Translations under genes and position numbers: made by a program
In this document: positions 43,339 to 53,250 of the stretch, piece by piece
Position numbering within the stretch: position 1 is the stretch's first letter
Layout: each line of letters begins with the position of its first letter
Assembly: GCA_963682175.1 (NCBI GenBank)
Contig: OY821775.1
Coordinates: forward strand, 15,968,501-16,032,500
Length of the DNA: 64,000 bases
Direction: 5' to 3'
Origin: Triglochin maritima
Taxonomy: Eukaryota; Streptophyta; Magnoliopsida; Alismatales; Juncaginaceae
The notes under the pieces: model-generated
What the model saw: only the letters and a program-made list of their open reading frames with translations
What the model was told of the DNA's origin: nothing
Databases searched by the model: none

Positions 43339-44219
43339 AGAGCAGTAGGAATGGTGGCAGCGATAACAACAGCAAACAACGGGAACAAAAACCCACTATC
43401 AGGTGGATGTAACATTAATATGGTGAGGTCACCACTGTCGATGGTTGGAGGTGGATATATGGACGAGAGTGGATTTATAGTTGGGCGTTATACTCTTGAG
43501 GAAAGGAAAGAAAGGATCGAAAGGTACAAAATCAAACGAAGTCAACGGAATTATGGGAAGACAATCAAGGTACATATACATACATCATCAAAGTTATTTA
43601 TTTACCTAGTGCAATAGATATGGCTAATGCAAAAGGGCTGGAGGGGAGTCAAGCAAATCAACTGGCCGTTTCAGAAAATCGTTTAATTAAAGTCGAAAGA
43701 AAGATTTAGATCAATAATGGACTTTATCAATTGGGGTAGTTCAGTTGGGGATCCGACTAGAGATCGAATAACAAAAAACTTACTCATATGTTTGGGATGT
43801 TGAAATTTAAAATGGATTGGGCTAGAGTAGATAAATCTAAATAATAGACTTTGACCCCTTAAATTTTAGTTTTACACTTGTTGATATGTAGCAGTCAACA
43901 CAAGAAACTAATATAATTGGGTTACCTATAGAGTCGAAAGAGATATTTGTGTCATCTACATAATTATAAAAAGTATAGTAATTTAATTGCAAAAAAGTAG
44001 AGGTTTTATGTGCAAGAAATAATGCAAGTTGTGGTGCAGTATGCATGCAGGAAGAGTTTGGCGGAGAATAGGCCGAGGATACGTGGCAGATTTGCGAAGA
44101 TCGAAGACAACGGTGAGGATCTCAAGGCGTCAACCAATCGGGGGAAGACGATTAGGAACTGCTTTCCCTGTGATGTCTATAATAATAAAGAGTACAAAAT
44201 AAAAATGTACCAACTGTAA
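43339..44219 (+). CDS. CCT-motif family protein (CMF type)
   Basis: Two exons, 43,339 (or ATG 43,351) to 43,569 and 44,040-44,219, with donor AAG|GTACAT and acceptor GTGCAG|TAT. Joined in phase they encode the CCT motif: RYTLEERKERIERYKIKRSQ, then RNYGKTIK at the end of exon 1, then YACRKSLAENRPRIRGRFAK in exon 2. The intron falls in the middle of the motif. CCT domains are nuclear and mediate DNA/NF-Y contacts in flowering-time, clock and plastid-related regulators. A lone C-terminal CCT without B-box or response regulator defines the CMF class. The C-terminus after EDNGED is short and basic, ending MYQL. From ATG 43,351 the product is 132 residues; the frame is open upstream to the acceptor at 43,338, so the true N-terminus may lie in the exon at 41,612. 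The key CCT residues are intact. Confidence 0.85.
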
Positions 44220-44440
44220 TGCATGGTCGAGTCTTCTCTCTCCAATGCCAAATCATACCACCCTTTTCTTAATAATATGTTGCTCGCTCCGACTTTCGTT
44301 ATGGTGGTGCGTCATTTGCTACCGAATGTTATGGTGTGTTTGGATAATAACGAAGGAGAGAAAATAAATGGAGAGAATAGACTAGATATTGTTTGAAACC
44401 GATGGATATATGGTTTGCAACGATGATACTGTTTGTCGTA
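44220..44440. other. 3' flank of the CCT gene
   Basis: No gene was found. The phrase GGTGTGTTTGGATAATA near 44,333 resembles the edges of plant MITEs, but no partner end was located. Confidence 0.3.
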
Positions 44441-44600
44441 CTCACCGCATAACTCAACTGGTGAAGGGAGTGCATATGCATCCACGAAATCAAAGGTCTG
44501 AGTCCTAATTGTGGTGTGTGATTCTAATTTGAAATTGCAACCCACATGTATTAAAGTAAGAGTAGGTGCTGAAAAATCCTGGGTCATCAAAACAAATTAG
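44441..44600 (+). repeat. Possible tRNA-derived SINE
   Basis: TAACTCAACTGG (about 44,449) resembles a pol III A box and GGTCTGAGTCC (about 44,493) a B box at suitable spacing. The tail and target duplication were not found. Confidence 0.35.
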
Positions 44601-45074
44601 TATTTGTGGTTATAAATACTATATTCTTAATGAAAACTTGGGAATTCTTGTTACCAAATAAAAATAATTGTAAGAGCATCATTAACAGCACCCGAACAGT
44701 TTTTGAGCGTCCTAGTTTCTCTCACAGTCACGTCAGTTTCTCTCTCCACCACATCAGCACAAACCAACCCCCCTACAAAATTCTTAACCATTATCCAATC
44801 CACCCAGTCACGTTACAGTATTTGTTGTTACATCATTATTTTTATTCTTCTCTCTAAAACTCTTTCAAAAATCAACAAAATCTTTTAATAATCATTATCG
44901 TAATTATTTAATATCAACAATTCATTCGTTTTTAATTAATATTTAATATATAAATACGAAAATATTATTAAAATTTAGGAAACCGCATTACATAGTACAT
45001 TAACTGAAAATATAAAAACTAAAACGAAAAATACATCATTAAATGCTAAACTAAAATACGAAACTTAAAATACA

Positions 45075-46372
45075 TCAAGTCGCATTTCCTCCAAATTGTT
45101 GTCATATATTGTCAATCAAATCGGCTTGAAGGTTCAAATGTGTGGTGTGATCACGCAATTGATCTCTCCTTCTCAAGTACCTAGTAATATCCACTACACA
45201 TTCAGTGAAATACCGAACCGGCTCGTTTACGGAATTTCCAGGTTGGTCGTCAACAAATTCGTTCCAATCTCCGAAATTACCAAAGGAATCACGTTCATCC
45301 TCCACTATCATATTATGCATTACAATGCAAGCTGTCATTATTTTGTTAAGCACAACCTTACTCCATGCAAGAGATGGCTTCTTCACTATCGCGAACCGTA
45401 CTTGCAAGACTCCAAATGCACGTTCTACATTTTTGTGTGCTGCTTCTTGTCGTTCAGCAAATAACCTCTCCTTCGGTGTTTGTGGATGAACGATGGATGG
45501 AATGAATGCTGACCATTTTGGATAAATATCATCAGTAAGATAATATCTCATATTATATCGAGAACCATTTACCTCAAAAGTCACAGGTGGAGCTTGTCCT
45601 TCCATTACGTCGTCAAAAACCGGAGATCGTTACAGGACATTTAAGTCATTGCATGAACCTGGTGTGCCAAAAAACGAGTAACATATCCACAAGTCAGCTG
45701 ACGCCACTACCTCGAGGACAAGAGTGGCATTACCACTACGCCCTTGATATTGGCCCCTCCAAGCAACCGGACAATTTTCCACACCCAGTGTATGCAATCG
45801 ATACTTCCCATCATGCCTGGGAACCCACGCTGCTCACCAACGTGAAGTAGTCGTGCTAAATCACTTGCATTAGGTCTTCAGAGGTACTCACTGCCGAAGT
45901 TGTTAATTACACTGTCGTAGAATTTTTCAAGTGCATTTCTTGCCATGGATTCTCTTAGCCTTAAGTATTCGTCCACCTCATCAGCCGCAACACCGTACGC
46001 TAGCATACGGATCACCACAGTACATTTTTGCAGGCCAGATATGTTCATCCTAACGGTGGCGTCTGGTGTACATTGGAAGAATACATCAGATGCCTCAATG
46101 GCACTCACAATGCGAAGAAAGACATGCTTTCGCATCCTAAATCTTCTCCTGAAAATGTTGTCAGGATAAACAGGGTCGTTAGAAAAATAATCGGCAATCA
46201 AACAGTTGTAACCAAGCTCCCTATCTCTATCCGGGTTCGAAGTTCGCCTTCTACGCCTCTGAGGACGTTGGTCCACCACTTCGGAGACATACTCCGTTAA
46301 GTAGTTCAATACTTGGTCGTAAGCTTCGTCATTGGATGTTGGAGATGATGAAGACTTATCGGATGAAGACAT
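45075..46372 (-). pseudogene. PIF/Harbinger transposase (HARBI1-like, DDE_Tnp_4)
   Basis: The likely start is MSSSDKSSSSPTSNDEAYDQ at 46,372. An N-terminal helix-turn-helix-like segment has FRRRFRMRKHVFLRIVSAIE and DEYLRLRESMARNALEKFYD. The DDE core can be followed: D in MGSIDCIHWVWK, D in GSCNDLNVL and E in NVERAFGVLQVRFAIV, with VMHNMIVEDERD near the end. Lesions are TGA at 45,878 (between YL and RPNASDLARLL), a frameshift near 45,800 just after HWVWK, TAA at 45,630 and TGA at 45,102 where relatives have Trp before QQFGGN. The encoded enzyme would cut at TIRs with TTA/TAA target preference, together with a Myb-like partner. This copy is inactive. Long open stretches show that decay is recent to moderate. 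Confidence 0.88.
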
Positions 46373-46446
46373 TATTCGTAGATGAATGAGTGAGAACCAA
46401 CCAGGAGGACTGCATTTATAGTTGCATCGAGTCTTGGACTTCTCAA

Positions 46447-46620
46447 GCATCGATGACCTACAGTGCGTGCGTGACTACACAAAAGACAAGACGATTGCAT
46501 CGGGGACCTACAGTGCGCGCGTGACTACACAAAAGACAAGACAATTGCATCGAGAACCTACAGTGTGCGCGTGACTACAGAAAAGACAAGACGATTACAT
46601 CGAGGACCTACAGTGTGTGC
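46447..46620. repeat. 50-bp tandem repeat, about 3.5 copies
   Basis: Units start GCATCGATGACCTACAGTGC at 46,447 and related sequence at 46,497, 46,547 and 46,597. Each contains CACAAAAGACAAGAC and GTGCGCGCGTGACTAC-like words. The array lies in the bidirectional region between the transposase start and the plus-strand ORF. Confidence 0.9.
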
Positions 46621-46749
46621 TACGAAGAACGGGTGGAGAGGAAACACATTGAAGCTGAGGTGAAGTTCCAAAGGGAACTCAACAGTAAGAAACTCGACGC
46701 CTTATTCTCTCTGCTGAAGAAGGAAAACAAGGACGATATCGATAAATAA
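46618..46749 (+). pseudogene. C-terminal fragment of the Harbinger accessory (Myb-like) protein
   Basis: The frame reads YEERVERKHIEAEVKFQREL then NSKKLDALFSLLKKENKDDI, ending at TAA 46,747. It is a charged coiled-coil-like tail, as seen at the end of ORF1 proteins of plant PIF/Harbinger elements. The DNA-binding N-terminal part is missing, apparently replaced by the tandem repeat. The assignment is by position and composition only. Confidence 0.45.
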
Positions 46750-47389
46750 ACACTTGCTGAACTTTAGGCGTGGGCCAAATCAGAAGGATTTCTGTAGGTG
46801 GTTTTGTTTTCATTTAAACTTAACTAAATGTATGTTTCATAGTTTATCAGTATTGTGGTAGTTTATCGGTAGTTTAAAATTCGTAGTTTATGTATTGTAT
46901 TTTGTTTCCGTATTTGCTTTGTATTTCGTTTCCGAAGTTTATGAGTATTGTACTAGTATTTCGTATTTTGTATATATTTTTTTAATTTTTTAATTTACTT
47001 TTATCTAAATAAATCAAAAAAAAATTAATTAATTATAAAATAATTTTTCAATTAATTTTCAAAACCTAATTAATTTAATTACAATTTAACTAATCAATAC
47101 ATTAACCTAATTATATATTACTAATCTTTTTCTTTATAACAAAAAAAATTAACCAATGGGGGACCACGTGGCCCCCACCAGGGCGTTTTTCCGGACAACC
47201 TGTCGCCCGGCAATCATATATTAGGATTAGATTTATTGCATGTAAAGCAAACTCCCAGGATTAATCACTATCCACCTGCATTCATTAAGATCCTAACTAG
47301 AAACCATCAAAATCCTTGGATCTATTCGCATCTAGCCAAGATCCAATCACATCGAATCAATATCCAAATACATCTCATTTGAATTCAAA
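46750..47389. other. AT-rich DNA downstream of the Harbinger ORF1 fragment
   Basis: Bases 46,850-46,980 have TTTCGTTTCC/GTAGTTTAT repeats. Bases 47,160-47,215 are a GC-rich patch. No gene. Confidence 0.4.
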
Positions 47390-48530
47390 GATCAATAAAA
47401 AATTAAGAAGATTTGTGCGTGTTTGACTAGTTAAATAGTTGATCGGTCAACCATGTTTAAGGTGTGGAAATTCTAGAAGTCAAAACCGATCGAACTGAAT
47501 TTCTAGAAGGCAAGAGTGTCTCGCCCGTCACACATGGCATTGTTCGACCTGTCCACCAAAACAGACGATCAGTCCAAAAATATTTAAAAATTGAATTATA
47601 TTTGGCCAGATTTACTAGATTTGTTCCAATAATCTTAGCTTTCAACAGTTGTCACACCTATTACTCAGAAACACTTCTAATATTGAAGTTTTGTACTCTC
47701 TCTTTTTCTCCACCATCTTTTCAGCTGGCTACTATTGTCTTCTCATGATCCTTTGTGAAAACTTACATCTAGTTAATCAAAAAGTTTACTATAAGGAGTC
47801 AGACTTTTTAGTCTCATTAATCATAATTTTGATGATTGACAAATTAAGATAATTGATTCTCCAAATTCCACATCATTAAAGTCATATCGTCGTATCATTA
47901 GGTGCACAAAGATTGAACAATCAATATCACAATATCAAGACTTGTAAAAAAGTTACAAAACAAGACATGTAATTCTTCATTTACTTGAGTCTTAGGATCA
48001 AATTATCTACATGATGCACTGGAAGAAAATCGAAGCAGTCAGATTACCAATCTCACTAGAGACGTCCTATCCTAAAACCTCAATAACGATCCAAACCCTT
48101 TGTGATTGTGTTCGATGAGACATCTGAACATTGTCTAGACTATCGAATCTCTTTTACTTGGATGTTTTCTTTATGTATGATTTTTTTGACAATTGTCTTC
48201 TTACCGGACAATTGATACACTCTTTGTTCACACTTTATTATGGTTGGTCCACGTGGCACATAGCTGTTGAGAAATCTCAAAGGATATATAAAATAGTCAA
48301 TATTGACCTTCGAGATCACTGCTCAATATTGACTTATAAGTCGAGGAGATGACTGGATCACGATAGAGTGATCGAACCTTTATAAAATCTCTAAAATCGA
48401 CGTGTGGTTTGCAATTCACTCACTTCTATTTTTAATTCCGTATTTTTAGCTGAATTGTTAACTAATCTATTCACCCCCTCCCCCTCTAGATTAGTCTTTG
48501 ATCCTACTCACATGTTTTACTATTGTTAAA
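47390..48530 (+). repeat. Probable decayed copia-like LTR
   Basis: A promoter-like GGATATATAAAATAG lies at 48,283, and the U5-like end TTCACCCCCTCCCCCTCTAG (48,469 onward) is typical of plant copia LTRs. The stretch CGACGTGTGGTTTGCAATTC parallels the solo LTR at 32,963 near 34,505. No TSD or PBS was found, so the boundaries are guesses. Confidence 0.4.
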
Positions 48531-49408
48531 CTTATCTAAAAGTTACTGGATTTTACTAATCGGACGATCGAGCCTCTTTCGGTTGACTAACTCTTCACCT
48601 TGGCCAAAAGTTGAGTTTTTCTAGAAGTTGGTGATCGGGGGATTCGTAGGTGGTAGGGCAACAAACTTTGCATGAGTAAAAGGTTTGGTATAAGGAAATC
48701 TCAACTTTGTCGGTTTGCTCGGATTGGAGGTGAAATATGGAGGTGTCAGGCTAGAAGGGTGGTTGTCCGAGATGGGAAGAGAGGGTGAAGTTGGCGGAAG
48801 CGACAAGGGTGCGGAAGTCTAGGATTGTTAAGAAGCAAGATTTTAGGGTCATAACTTAAGTAAGGTCCAAACAGTGGATTTGTGTAATGGTGTTAGTCAA
48901 AGACCGTTACATATAACAGATGGAGGCGACAGTCGTTAACGGAGTGTGAGTGTAGGTATACAAAAATAATTACTCTCCAAACTAGGTGTACTGAGCTAAT
49001 AAAAAACTACGTGTGAACAAAACGGTTCAATAACATACTTTTAGAAGTGCACCCAAGCAAAAACTCTATTTGCAAATAAGAGATCTTCGATATCATTACA
49101 CTAGTTGTGCAGGCAAGCAAAAAAAAAATTATATTTTATTAGTTTGGACCAATGAGAGACGAAGAAAGACAAGGTCAATGAAAGATATATAGTCATGTAA
49201 AATATTAAAAAATGATATAGAATTCTAGATGTAAAAAGAAAGAAGTCAAATATTTCAAACCTTACAGCCTTACTCCAATCAATTAACTTTCAGAACTCAA
49301 CAATCAGCATTTCTCTTGAATCCTTGTGGCACCATGCTAGCAATTGCCATCATCATGCTTTCCAATTCATTCCACTGATTTCCTTGCTGTTAGTGAGCAC
49401 ACATATAT
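48531..49408. other. Unassigned intergenic DNA upstream of the DUF1191 gene
   Basis: No gene was found. Bases 48,620-48,830 are GGT-rich with no conserved frame. Confidence 0.4.
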
Positions 49409-49422
49409 ATAAAAACTAAACA
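49405..49422 (+). promoter_or_regulatory. Candidate TATA box of the DUF1191 gene
   Basis: ACATATATATAAAAAC lies about 170 bp upstream of the ATG at 49,587. It is followed by a CT-rich leader (49,450-49,490) usual for plant 5' UTRs. Confidence 0.45.
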
Positions 49423-49586
49423 AAAGAAAGAAACAACAATCAAAAGACATCATTCATCCTCCTCACTTGTCTCCCTCCTCTCAATTACACCCACTTGAGT
49501 CCATCATTAAACTTACTCATATCTGCAAAACTTTTTTATGACTTACACCAAACCACACAAACAAAACAAACCAAACCAAACCAAAC

Positions 49587-52508
49587 ATGGCTCTATGCCT
49601 CCAATGCCTCCTCACGACCTTCACAATTCTCAGCTCCCCGTTCACCCCCGCAACACCACAACCCCCCAACATCACCACTCAACCCCTCACCAAAGTCCTC
49701 CGTCTCGACCACACCATCCGCAACCTCGCCTACCACTCCCTCGTGTCCCACCACCACCGCACCGGCCAACCGATTCCCGTCCGCCTCCCCAACTCCCTGT
49801 CCTCCGTATCGGCGTCAACCGCGGTTTACCGGACGGGGAGTTTGAGGAGGCATGGGACCGCTATCGGGGAATTCGGGCTTAGGCCTGGCGTGGTGGTGCG
49901 ACCCCATACGAAGAGGCTTGTGGTGGTGGCGGAGAGAGTGGGAGGGGAGTGGTGTTTGGTTTATGAGAGGTTCAGGAACATGTCGGGGTTTCATTTGGTT
50001 TCGGACGTCGTCGGAATTATGGCTTTTGGTCGGGTTAAGGGGTGTCATGAGGTGAGTCAGGTGGAGATGTTTGCTGAGGAGAAGCCTATTGTAGTCGACT
50101 TCTCTAAGCTTGTTCATGCTAGCACCTTAAAGCGTGGGTTGGTATTCTTCACTTCTCTGCATTATATTATCACTATTCTTTACTTATACTTATGAAATAA
50201 TGGATCATCGTATGTCAAGTAGTCATTCTCAAAACAGGAATGAGTAGAAGATAAGTGGGATATAAATGGTAGAGTGAGAACATAAAAGAAGAGAGAAGAA
50301 GAAGAACATTAAAAGAAAGGAAGGAAACAATAGAAACTTGATTTCTTTTCTTCTTGTTTGGATATATAGATAACAGATAATATAAGTTTCTATAAGAACA
50401 TGAAAAAAGAAGAAGAAATGGATTATATTTAAATTGCTAAATTAATTTTTAAAATAAAGTATAGAACATAGGATACTTATTAAATTGAAACAACAAAGGG
50501 TAGTTAATTTAGCAATGCAAAAAGTTAGTCACAATTATCTCTCTCTTCTTTCATTTTGGAGAGAAAGTTGAGGCTTCAACTCGGATGGGAGAGGTTCCCT
50601 CTGTTCCTTCTTTTCTTTCAATTTCTCTCGCAAAAAATTTAAAAGTATATTAAGAAATTGCACGTAACATTTTGACCTGAACTTAATTCTTTAGGACTTA
50701 GGTAACATTTTGGTATTGACCATGACGATCGAGTTTTTAATGTGGAGGTTAATTGATGACCATGATCATGTGGTTAGAGATTAACAAGCAGAGGTTGGTG
50801 GCATAAGCGATAATATTAGGAAAATAATCAATGGACAAGCAGTCCGGTCAACAAAGTCAAATGTTTTTTTCTTTTTGAAATTAATTAAATAACATATTTA
50901 TTTTGTGTACATGCAACTTTATTTTTCCAATGCAACATTTGGTTCTCCCACGGACAGACTCAACTTAAAATTAATGGACATACACACACCTTATTTTGTC
51001 CAGATGAGGTTGTGTGTATGTCCAGATTAAGTTGTGTCTCTGTTCAGAATAAGTTTTGTGTCTGTCCAGAATAAGTTGTGGGTATGTCCCGTTTAACTTG
51101 TTTGTCTGTCCAGAATAAGTTGTGTGTATGTTCAAAATAAGTTGTGTGTATGTTCAAAATAAGTTGTGTCTGTCCAAAATAAGTTTCGTGTCTGTCCAGA
51201 TTAAGTTGTATGTCTGTTCAGAATAAGTTTTGTCTCTGTCCAGAATAAGTTGTGTGACTGTCCAATTTAAGGTGTTAGTCTGTCCATTTTAAGTTGTGGG
51301 TCTGTCTATTTTAAGTTGTGCATCAATCCATTTTAAAGTTTAAGTCTGTCAATTTTAAAGTGCGAGTCTGTCCATTTTAAGGTGTGTCTGTCCAGATTAA
51401 GGTATGGGTTTATCCACAACTTAATTTGGACAAACACACAACCTAATCTGGACAGTCACACAACTTATTCTGAATAGACACAAAACTTAATCTGGACAGA
51501 CACACAACCTAATCTGGACAAACACACAACTTATTCTGGACAGACACACAACATAATCTGGACATAATAAGGTGTGGGTCTGTCCGTGGGGGAAACCAAA
51601 GGTTGCATAGGGAAACCAAATGTTACGGAAACCAAAATGTTGCATTGAGAACGTAATGTTGCATGAAGACAGTAAATGTTGCATGTGACACAAAAAAAAT
51701 ATGTTATTTAATTAATTTAAAAAAGTAAAAGACATTTGACTTTTGTTGACTGTGCTAACTATGTCAGCGTGCGTCCCTCGCATCCGTGTATTTGTTTGTA
51801 TCACTATGCATAATATTATGGTATTTGTTTGTAGCATTTATGCATTGATTTGATCACCGCAGTTTTGTGCAATCGAGCTTCTTACTGTCGACTGAAAAAT
51901 AGTTACCTTTATTTGAATATATGTTGCATTTATTACTTTCTCGATCATCCTTCTAAGAAATACAGCTTGCATTGCTTGAGAGTGATCTGAACACAGACAT
52001 TGGTCGATCGAAGAAAATTCATGTAATTAGTTCCTATGTCACTTCCAATAGGTTACGATGTGCTGCATTTTGGTCAAACGGGACAACCACCTTGTTCCCA
52101 CCGGGGCCGTCACCAACCACCTGTTTCACTCGCTCTTCCGGCCATTTTGGCCTCGTTGCAAGACCATTAATCCCACAACGGCCGGGCACGTTTTCTAGCA
52201 ATGACCGGAATCCAAATGCAACAAAACAGAAAAAGGAAAGAGAGGTGTTGGGCAGCTTCAAAATTGGTCTAGTAATAGTGGGAGCTTCTGTTTTCACGCT
52301 GGCTGTCTTAGGAGTGGTGGCCGTTTTGTTCGTGAGATCCAGCGAGAAGCGGCGGTTGAAGGAAATGGAAAGGAAGACTCGTGACGAAGAAGCATTGCAG
52401 GTTTCAGTCGTCGGATTTGTCAGAGCGCCTAGCGCCTCCGCATCGCGGACCTTACCGTCACTTGAAGATGAGCACATTTGGTTGAGTTGCTTGGATTCAT
52501 TGCACTAA
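49587..52508 (+). CDS. DUF1191-type plant single-pass membrane protein, split by a 1.9-kb interval
   Basis: Exon 1 (49,587 to about 50,137) encodes a signal peptide (MALCLQCLLTTFTILSSPF) and an extracellular domain with LDHTIRNLAYHSLVSH, GQPIPVRLPNSLSSVSASTA, FGLRPGVVVRPHTKRLVVVA, MSGFHLVSDVVGIMAFGRVK and EKPIVVDFSKLV. Exon 2 (from about 52,052) continues with LRCAAFWSNGTTTLFPPGPS, a Cys in TTCFTRSSGHFGLV, a transmembrane helix (GLVIVGASVFTLAVLGVVAV), a basic stop-transfer RSSEKRRLKEMERK and a cytoplasmic tail ending LSCLDSLH. This order is the DUF1191 family pattern, whose function is unknown. A donor at 50,138 (GG|GTTGG) and acceptor at 52,051 (CCAATAG) keep phase and restore the family core. 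The donor is weak, so splicing is inferred. The gap holds a foldback repeat, so the gene may be disrupted. Confidence 0.75.
50138..50846. other. AT-rich left part of the DUF1191 interval
   Basis: A-rich purine stretches (GAAGAAGAAGAAC, AAGGAAGGAAAC) and TTGGATATATAG words are seen, with no coding signal. Confidence 0.4.
50847..51750. mobile_element. Foldback (long-TIR) element with internal 22-bp minisatellite
   Basis: The left end GTCAACAAAGTCAAATG (50,847) matches the inverted right end (51,750) with mismatches, and pairing continues inward through AATTAATTAAATAACATAT and the block ATGCAAC...CCCACGGACAGAC. Between lie about 19 copies of a 20-22-bp unit of the type CTGTCCAGAATAAGTTGTGT (50,995-51,400), then about seven copies in inverted orientation (51,405-51,570). 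The whole would fold into a long hairpin. The form resembles Mutator-type foldback MITEs, but no clear 9-bp TSD was found. Confidence 0.75.
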
Positions 52509-52639
52509 ATAACTTTAGTGCTGGTTGTTAATTTTGTAGCACAGATCGAGATTCTTTTGAGGTCACAAGGGTTTGGGTAAAGAAAGTATGTTTGGTGATT
52601 GTAATTAAATGAGATAGAAAATATATATTAGTTCTATTG

Positions 52640-52820
52640 TTTGAATTAGGGCAGCACATGGGTTGGGTTCAACCAATAAACCGAACCAGTTGGGTCAGGT
52701 TGGATTGGGTTTTTTAGAACTTGGATTGGTTCGATTCTAGAAAATCCAGAACTGACCAGGTTGTATCGAGTCAGGCGGTCAGGTTGAACCAAACCAATCC
52801 CAAATCGATAATGTATTTAT
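52640..52820. repeat. MITE-like block with GGTT/AACC words
   Basis: The sequence has GGTTGGGTTCAACC, GAACCAGTTGGGTC and AGGTTGAACCAAACC in both orientations, resembling hAT-type MITE interiors. Terminal repeats and TSD were not identified. It lies just downstream of the DUF1191 stop. Confidence 0.35.
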
Positions 52821-53250
52821 ATATACTTATAATAATATAGTAGATATAGAATACATTGAGAATGTGATACTAATTATTGGAAAATTTCTAGTAACTATTG
52901 CAATTTACCAACCCTCTTTCTCACTCCATGACTCACCCAACCAAACCCAAAAAACACCTAACCTCCACCGAACCAGCCTTAGTTTGAATAATGCAAAACT
53001 TAAACAACAAAGCAGGTCAGCAACAACTACAAAATTTGAATGATACGTCAAGTCAGTAAGACTAACACAACAAAGATACAAGCATGAGCAAATAAAGCTT
53101 AAAAAGATTAATCTCTAATGTCTGAGTAGAGGAGCACCAACTCCGACCATGAGCATTTGGCACAACCAGATGGTCATGTGAAAACATACTCGTTGCATAA
53201 TTTAAATGCATGCTTAATATCTAAAACTTACCAAATCTAATAGATTTGAT

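Larger units (their letters stand above)
44674..46749. mobile_element. PIF/Harbinger element with divergent ORFs (right end unresolved)
   Basis: The left end, TAA|GAGCATCATTAACAGCACC at 44,671, has the form of plant PIF/Harbinger/Tourist termini with a 3-bp target. The transposase lies on minus (46,372-45,075). A partial second ORF lies on plus (46,618-46,749), separated by a 50-bp tandem repeat. The matching right terminus could not be found; the sequence to 47,220 is AT-rich and ends with a GC-rich patch (CACGTGGCCCCCACC). Confidence 0.6.

Noticed and set aside
46447..46620. Regular repeats considered as a CRISPR array
   Set aside because: Units are contiguous 50-bp tandems without unique spacers, in plant nuclear DNA.
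49495..49882. Pro/Ser-rich ORFs in the other two frames at the DUF1191 start
   Set aside because: They are C-rich shadows of the real frame, which has a signal peptide and DUF1191 motifs.
50995..51570. Minisatellite considered as a CRISPR or centromeric satellite
   Set aside because: Units are 20-22 bp, contiguous, partly inverted and enclosed by long inverted ends, so a foldback element explains it better.
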